Shown in pieces: positions 57,960 through 64,000 of a stretch of DNA of 64,000 nt (positions within the stretch are counted from its first letter, which is position 1; each line of letters begins with the position of its first letter). Below the pieces are notes generated by a model. That model was not told the origin of the DNA. It made no database searches and saw nothing but the letters and a program-made list of their open reading frames with translations. Source of the DNA: Morinoia aosen (Eukaryota; Arthropoda; Malacostraca; Amphipoda; Talitridae); the NCBI GenBank assembly GCA_030386875.1, contig CM059562.1:43545757-43609756 (forward strand). Direction: 5' to 3'. A program made the translations under genes and the position numbers.

Positions 57960-60900
57960 GGATGGAGAAATGTGGGAAGAATGCAATGAGTTTTCGTTCG
58001 AAGATGACAAATTTCCAGAATCACTAATTGAACTTTGACAATAATAAAATGAGATATGACAAGAAGTTCAAAAGTATTAAAATTCAAGGGTTGTGGAACG
58101 CAGGAAAATTAAGTCGTGATTATCTTATTTCAATGGAACTATAATAATTTAAAATCAGTAGTTATTCTTCCTCGAAAAACTATTGCGATCTCGTAATAAT
58201 TGAGGCGAACCACAAGAAAGTGCGCTGTAATTCCTTCCACTGTGCTTCATTTGGGGCGAGAATTCGAATTCTCTATGACTCTCAAATCTGGCTAGATTTC
58301 TCCATGTTACTCTAAAAACTAGCTAAAATTCAAAACAGACTAGAAACTTTCTGTCAAAGCTTAAGGAGGCGAGTAATTTTTTCCCAACCTCCATATTTAC
58401 AGGAGTGAGATCTCAAAGAATAGTTGAGGGAAGAAGTATTCGTGTGGCAAGTATGATACAAACTTTTCTTCATTACATTCACAGCTTTCATTTACTCAAA
58501 TATGATACATACTCTTCATCTTATTTTAGAAGGTAATGAGGTAATATTTGAATGGTATCAAATTAATTTCACTCATTAAGAAGCCTGACGTGGGCATGGA
58601 TTTGAAGAACATGCGACAATTTTTTTATGTATCACGAGGAGAGCCAATAATTATTGAACGATAGTTTGCTGTGGCGGAAGGGAGCTTTCACTGCCCCAGC
58701 ACCTCGCCCCAATATACATCTTATCCATCCCTCGATACGTTCACAAACAGTTGCGCTCGCTTCAGTATATTACGCGGATATACAAGGGAAATAGCATCAA
58801 ATTGAGGAATAACCGTGTAATATCCATCCAAAAACAGTAAGTTTTAAATATGCTGGAAACACAAGCCTTTCGATCGTTTCCTATGCTTAATTTCACCTCG
58901 TATACACGCCAATAAAAACAACTTTTGAAAAAAAAAGCAAGCACAAATGAAGTTAAGCACAAGTTAATCGATATCATCGCTAAATTGAAGTTATCTGCAT
59001 TGCTTCATCACGCACCCATTGAAGTTTAGAATTGCTAACAACTATCGTTGACCGTCACTTTAATTTTCAACTTTCTAACAATTCAATATGTTTAAAAACA
59101 CTGATAAACTCGCATCCAGTAATGACATGCTTCCATATAAATTTTGAGTCACAATCTCCTTGTAAATCCTTTCGTTTTAAAGCTTTAAGTTTTTCGATAA
59201 AGCTTTAGAATTCGTTTTATCTCTGGGAACAAGTAATTACAGGAGAGCCTCCTGTGCTCGCTGATTACAGCATCTGAAAATCTCGTTGCTGCCTGCACTA
59301 ATACTGTGCTTCAGTTCACTGTAGACTTTTGCTGCACGACTAATTATCTACTATACTCAGTCTAGCAAAAATTTTACAAGCCTAAAAGTGCTTATTCTCA
59401 TCATTCGTGAGTTGAGAAACTTTTTTCACCCAGCGTCTCCTGAGTGTATGTATACAAGAAATAACCGTGGTCGACTGTCAGAAGAGTTATACGATTATGC
59501 TCAGGGAAATGAACTTCCTGTAACAAATTATAATTCTGGTAGAAAATCAGTTTTTCTTAGATAACTACTTGGATATTTATGGATGAATGAGCACCAAAAC
59601 CATGTAAAAGTTATTTTCATACAATATATTTTCCTGGAAATGTGAAATTTGTGCGATATAAATAAACGCTCTAAGAAAAATGTAAATCATCTCTAAATGT
59701 AAAAGCATTTTAATTGCATTTAGGATTAGTGTATTTTTTTTAAACATTAAATTACACACCTCTTAGCTGCTGTTCCTAACAGCATTATATGCTCTTTATA
59801 TAGCCTAACTTATCGAAGTGAATGAAAAAATGATCTGCGAGGCTGAAAACAAGTGCATAAATATTATCTTCCACCCATACTCGTAATGAGTTTATATATT
59901 TTCATTTCGGTAGGCTAATAGGTTTCAAAATATGTTACTATAATTAAATAGAAACGACGCATTCATTGGTACCAAGTTTCTCCTTCACATTTGAGTTTAA
60001 CTCCTCAAAGCTTAAGACGAGCATACACACAAGATGAGTTTACAGTTGCTGCTCTCGTTTCATTAGGTTCTGCAAAATTTGTTGGCAACGTAGTGTCCCA
60101 AACTTGACGTGGGGATGAAAGTAATATTGGTTTGATTCAAAACTGTATTTTTTAGCCATCGAGAGTTCGATTCATCAAACCAACTTTGTATGGCGACGTA
60201 AACGAAGGTGAGGGGAGCCTTACATGAGTCCTCGTAAATCGTTACCATAATATTGGCATCGCACGTTGCCACGCGTAGAGAAAGTCAAGACTTATTTCCG
60301 ATGTTACATTTATTCAGAAAATATTTCGAGGGTTATGGGTTTTCTTAATAACTACACCAGAGCATTTCTTCCACTCCCGGCGTAAACAATTAAAGCGGGG
60401 TAATATTACCGCTGGTGGTAATTGAATTCGAAAAATTTATGCACCGTATCTTTCATTTGCATTTCATTTTAGTAATTAAGGAGACTTCGATTAGTATTTC
60501 TCAACGTTTAGTATTTCCACGAAGAAAAATACGCATTATTTAGGTGTAAGGAATTACTAGTTATGTAAAAATTTAACCTATTTTAGTATTTACGTCGTGC
60601 ATTAAATAATAATGAACATTTCCTTTTAAAGGTAACTTATGAAACATTTCACCAGTGTCCCATTACGACTTGATGCTTTAAAGTCAATTGTAAACCCATG
60701 AATTTAGTTCTCTTCGCATTCATTAAAAACTGTCTTCCCGAATTACACAAGTCGGGATAAGTTGCAGAAAATATTAAGCAGACATTTCATTTCGGTTCGA
60801 ACAATTCATTTTTCTTTGTACATATTCTACGACTTATCCATTTTAGAGAGAGTTTTTAGTTCTAATTCCTTGGGGCATCTTGACATGTGGAGCAAATCGA

Positions 60901-61000
60901 GGACCGCTACTCTACTTAAAAAGAGAGCCTGTGTCCTCGTCCTTGATCGAAGCCCTTCAAATCAGCGAGGCTGCAGATGTCATCATGTGCGCAGTCCTGC
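57960..61000. other. Gene-free A+T-rich stretch
   Basis: No gene, transposon end or RNA gene is recognised in this stretch. The only structured sequence I note is a short stem-loop with TAATATTAC at 60394-60413. Confidence 0.4.
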
Positions 61001-61015
61001 TATAGCACCCCGCCT

Positions 61016-61245
61016 TGGTGCTGCACGCGCAGTTATACAGCTGCAAAAACTGTACAGCTGCACTCTACACAACGGCACATGCACCACAGCTGCACTCTCT
61101 ACACTACTGCACACGCTACACAGCTGTACGATACACAGCTGCACAACCTTTGCACTTGTTTCTACACTTGCAGTTATATAGCTGCAAAAACTGTACAGCT
61201 GCACATCCTCTGCAACTGCACTGCTGCATTAACTGCGGTGTGTAC
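61016..61245. repeat. CAGCTGCA-rich repeat cluster with a 34-bp direct repeat
   Basis: Built from imperfect CAGCTGCA, CTGTACAGCTGCAC and CTACAC words. A 34-bp segment at 61030-61063 recurs at 61171-61204 with a single change, 141 bases apart. Long open frames run through on both strands (up to 139 codons) because the words lack stops, which makes them compositional artefacts. Confidence 0.7.
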
Positions 61246-61949
61246 CAACCAGCGCAAATCCGTATCTCAAGGTACAACTCGAGTGCGTGGGATGCTATGA
61301 CATGTCAGATATAATGCACAATATTATCATGGGAATTAACTCCAGTAATAGACGATGACACATCGAAGTACTACGTTTGTGAACTCACAAGAGATACACG
61401 CCGGTAACATGCGAGGGCCCAACTTAGCAAATAATTGCACGTCGATTTGCAACGAGGATGAGTAGTCGTGACGTGCAGCGGCGTCCTCAAAATGTCCCGA
61501 AGATGAAGCTATAGATCACTTCGAGCTTGCGTGTCTCAGATTACAGTAAAATGTTAGGAGTAGCTTCAGTCCTTCTGTGTTACACTAATGTGACGTCATT
61601 TGGAAATGATGTAAGCACAAGGAGAAGATAATCATACTGTTTCGAATAGTTGACTACGGCCATCTTGGAAATTCGATGGTAATCATCGAACAACTGTAAA
61701 CAAAGCTCTATAAAACTGGAATTATACGTAGAAGTTCCATTTGATGTCAACGCATTTAGCTTCAAGTAATTTAGCAAAACACGACACAAAAACATTGTCC
61801 AATTAGTTTTTTGCATTATGAAAATCTTCGGGAAGTAATCAAAGTCACATAGAAGGAACTTATACTCATTGGTAACTTTTGACGGTAGCTTATTTAGCAC
61901 AATTATCCTCAAAACATCAACCAATCAGCCTGAAGTGCTTTGAAATAAA

Positions 61950-62160
61950 AAACGGTCTCGCTGACCCACTGAATAAGCGAGCAGACGGGAGCGTGAGCTA
62001 CCTGAGAGGCGATCAGGAGCGAGCTGCGGTGAGGCAGGCGGTCGCGTCAGAGCTGCCGCGGTGCACCCAACGCGAGGCGCATTCCTGGGGCTGATGTGTG
62101 TCCTGCGGTGCAGGACACACATCACCTCGCCTCGCTGGCACGCTGGCACCACCAAAAACG
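61950..62160. other. CpG-rich patch
   Basis: A short G+C- and CpG-dense stretch with open frames on both strands and no recognisable product. It contains the perfect hairpin at 62092-62124. Confidence 0.35.
62092..62124. repeat. Perfect 15-bp stem hairpin
   Basis: TGATGTGTGTCCTGC and GCAGGACACACATCA pair perfectly around the three-base loop GGT. An outer pair, GCGAGGCG (62072-62079) with CGCCTCGC (62128-62135), can extend the stem across an unequal internal loop. No T-run follows, so it is not a bacterial terminator. It is shorter than a usual microRNA precursor. Confidence 0.8.
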
Positions 62161-62279
62161 CCTACCAAGTACGAGCACTCGAACTGACTTTAAGCTTCAT
62201 TTGTATTTTCACGCCATTTCAAGAACGAAAAGAAATTCCCGTTGAATGGGCACTAATGATAGCAGTTCTTACAAAATAG

Positions 62280-63022
62280 AATGGTTGTGGTCCTAGTACT
62301 CCGTCTCTCACTGGTTCAAGAACAATATACTTAATTTTCAAATCAGATTCGTAAAAAAATTACAAAACTGCTATGATTTGTATAATCTAAACTCAACAAG
62401 GTAGTTCAACACTAGCTTTGAAATTAGCCGAACAATCTTGAATAGTGCTGTAACACAAGCCTTAAACACATTATAAAAACCGATCAAAGCTGCTACTGCT
62501 CCCATTTCAGTGCCAATAAAGGTTTTATCCTAAATCAACAATAACAAACTTCTGAATTTGCTTTCATCCTAATCTGCAAAATTTAAAAATTCTCATACCC
62601 GGCGTGTTTATTCGCACATGCTACGCAGAGAAATAAATTCAACGATTTATTACGTACTCCAGATTTCGCAGATGAGCTTGATCGCAACGCAGTCTATTCT
62701 ACTTGTTGCTGTTGATTGTAAGGCTTGTAAGAGGCAAAGCCATGAAACTGGACAAGGGTTTGTTAGTACAATTTATCGTTATTGCTCTCAGTGAAGGTCT
62801 TCTTCATGCAATGATATTTTGCAGCGAGGTAGTGTGCAAGCAACAACTAAACATGTTACTTTGTTGAAGATGCTCTCCCGCCCGAACTGTTTACTTTAAA
62901 TGCTAAAACAGCTCAATAGTTTACTTTTGAAGATAAAGAATGCATTCGCTTGGATAAAGCTCTACAGCTGGTTTCAGGAATGAATAAAAGCTTGCGTTTG
63001 AAGCTGAAGGCATTACAAGAAT
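62280..63022. other. Gene-free flank of the hAT element
   Basis: A+T-rich DNA with nothing recognised. Its last eight bases (63015-63022) are the left target-site duplication ACAAGAAT. Confidence 0.45.
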
Positions 63023-63336
63023 TAGGGTTTGCATCCCGGATGATTTGGGGCTGAAATTTCTAGTCTGGGAATTACTTTTTTCCCGGGGATTCCCGAAATT
63101 CTAATTAGTATATATTGCAAGATATGAAGGAGGAAATAACTTAAAATCATGCTGTTTAATATGATTAATTTATTAGAGAGCACAGGATAGGACTTTAGTG
63201 TTTTAATATTATTGCAGGTTACATCACTACACAGTGTAGACTACACTATCCGTAATATTGTTCAACTATTGCAATAGAATATATTTTGTGGTTTGTTTTT
63301 GTAGACAATATAAAATAGACAGTAGTAATACATACG

Positions 63337-63684
63337 ATGGCAACAAACGATGTTGTAGAAACCAAAGCCTTTGTGTGGCAATACTATGTTAAAGATGCAA
63401 CTGGAGAAAGTACGAAGTGTATAAAATGCGGCACGAGTTTACTTTGCAAAGGCTGGTCTACCAGAGGTTTGTTACGTCACCTTAAAAGTAAACACAACAT
63501 AGTGAAGGCTGAAACTCTACACCCCGTTGCGTCAACCAGTAGCTCAGAAGACAGAATTCGCATTGGAACAAAGCGCCCTCTTGTAAGGGAGAGCAGTAGT
63601 GAAAGCACTAAACCTAAACAAACAAATATAATAAGTTTCGTAATGGTGCATCAAAGATCAAGTGACAAAGCTTGTAGCAGTTGA
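63337..63684 (+). CDS. BED zinc-finger N-terminus of hAT transposase, truncated
   Basis: ATG 63337 opens 115 codons. Residues 10-55 form a BED-type zinc finger: aromatic residues (FVWQYY), then C28-x2-C31, then H48-x4-H53 in LLRHLKSKHNI. BED fingers bind DNA, and in hAT transposases they recognise the element ends. The Ser-rich linker (STSSSEDRIR) follows as usual. The frame is then lost: the typical next block, LVAVDGVSVNTVTTSEFIKE, lies in another frame at 63668-63778. After this the catalytic RNase-H-like and dimerisation regions are missing, where a full-length protein would have around 600 residues. If expressed, it could compete for transposon ends as a DNA-binding-only fragment. Confidence 0.85.
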   Translation: MATNDVVETKAFVWQYYVKDATGESTKCIKCGTSLLCKGWSTRGLLRHLKSKHNIVKAETLHPVASTSSSEDRIRIGTKRPLVRESSSESTKPKQTNIISFVMVHQRSSDKACSS

Positions 63685-63778
63685 TGGAGTGTCAGTAAAT
63701 ACAGTTACAACGAGTGAATTCATTAAAGAATCCTTCTCAGATGAAGGTTTTCGCTCCCTAAATCACCACATAATGTGA
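63668..63778 (+). pseudogene. Frameshifted remnant of hAT transposase
   Basis: Continues the transposase in a different frame from the BED ORF. It reads KLVAVDGVSVNTVTTSEFIK and then ESFSDEGFRSLNHHIM before TGA. Full-length hAT proteins carry such an LVA-x-DG-x-S-x-N block after the BED finger. An indel near 63640-63670 separates the two. Confidence 0.7.
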
Positions 63779-64000
63779 TGGGCATGGAAAACAAATCACA
63801 ATAGCATAAATCTGAAAATATAAAGAAATCCCGTGATCGAGAGAACTCCCTTAATTGTCTTCCTGAAATCCCGGGGCTCCGGGATTTTAATTTTGTCCCG
63901 GGATTGCAAACCCTAACAAGAATTATATATACCGGATGCTTAATTCGCTGTGTGTTAGCTTCGTGCGATGGAATTTAGTCTTCAAATATCGAGTCAACAA

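Larger units (their letters stand above)
63023..63915 (+). mobile_element. hAT-family DNA transposon, internally deleted
   Basis: An 893-bp element bounded by identical 8-bp duplications ACAAGAAT (63015-63022 and 63916-63923), the hallmark of hAT insertion. The ends are inverted: TAGGGTTTGCATCCCGG at the left and, on the other strand, TAGGGTTTGCAATCCCGG at the right. Further CCCGGG-rich subterminal words lie at both ends. The perfect duplication suggests a fairly young insertion. It retains only the N-terminal part of a transposase and therefore needs another element to move. Confidence 0.93.

Noticed and set aside
60762..61314. Overlapping plus-strand ORFs up to 139 codons, the longest in the window
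   Set aside because: They cover a CAGCTGCA-rich repeat cluster with several overlapping frames open on both strands, which indicates composition and not coding.

Overview
The window reads as intergenic and intronic DNA from an animal nuclear genome. It is A+T-rich by eye. No protein-coding gene could be recognised by family, and there are no tRNA or rRNA genes and no bacterial or viral operon. What can be identified firmly is mobile and repetitive DNA: a dead Tc1/mariner element, a small hAT element with intact target-site duplication, a piggyBac-type MITE, a roughly 490-bp near-complete inverted repeat, a roughly 1.9-kb satellite array and several minisatellites. Together with metazoan-style splice signals and long gene-free stretches, this fits an invertebrate, perhaps an arthropod with a large genome. 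The species cannot be named from sequence alone.

Layout. 1-12 kb: mostly unique A+T-rich DNA with G+C-rich patches and a few short exon-like open segments on both strands. 12.37-13.61 kb: Tc1-like fossil on the minus strand. 14-29 kb: unique DNA with exon-like segments, short degenerate tandem repeats (14.6, 24.8 and 25.6 kb), a diverged dispersed pair (26.2 and 28.2 kb) and a 27-bp minisatellite (29.4 kb). 32.59-34.50 kb: the main satellite, which switches from a 23-bp to an 18-bp unit. 35.8-36.3 kb: two small minus-strand ORFs that overlap by ATGA. 37.3-37.6 kb: piggyBac-type MITE. 38-50 kb: mostly featureless. 50.03-50.52 kb: long foldback element with a central TA microsatellite. 51-61 kb: mostly featureless, with a few exon candidates. 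61-62.1 kb: CTGCA-rich repeats and a perfect 15-bp hairpin. 63.02-63.92 kb: hAT element carrying a BED zinc-finger ORF.

The exon candidates were picked by hand from splice-like signals, reading-frame continuity and codon texture. In 64 kb many such signals arise by chance, so their confidence is low, they are not joined into gene models and no function is assigned. The well-supported part of the annotation is the repeats and transposons.
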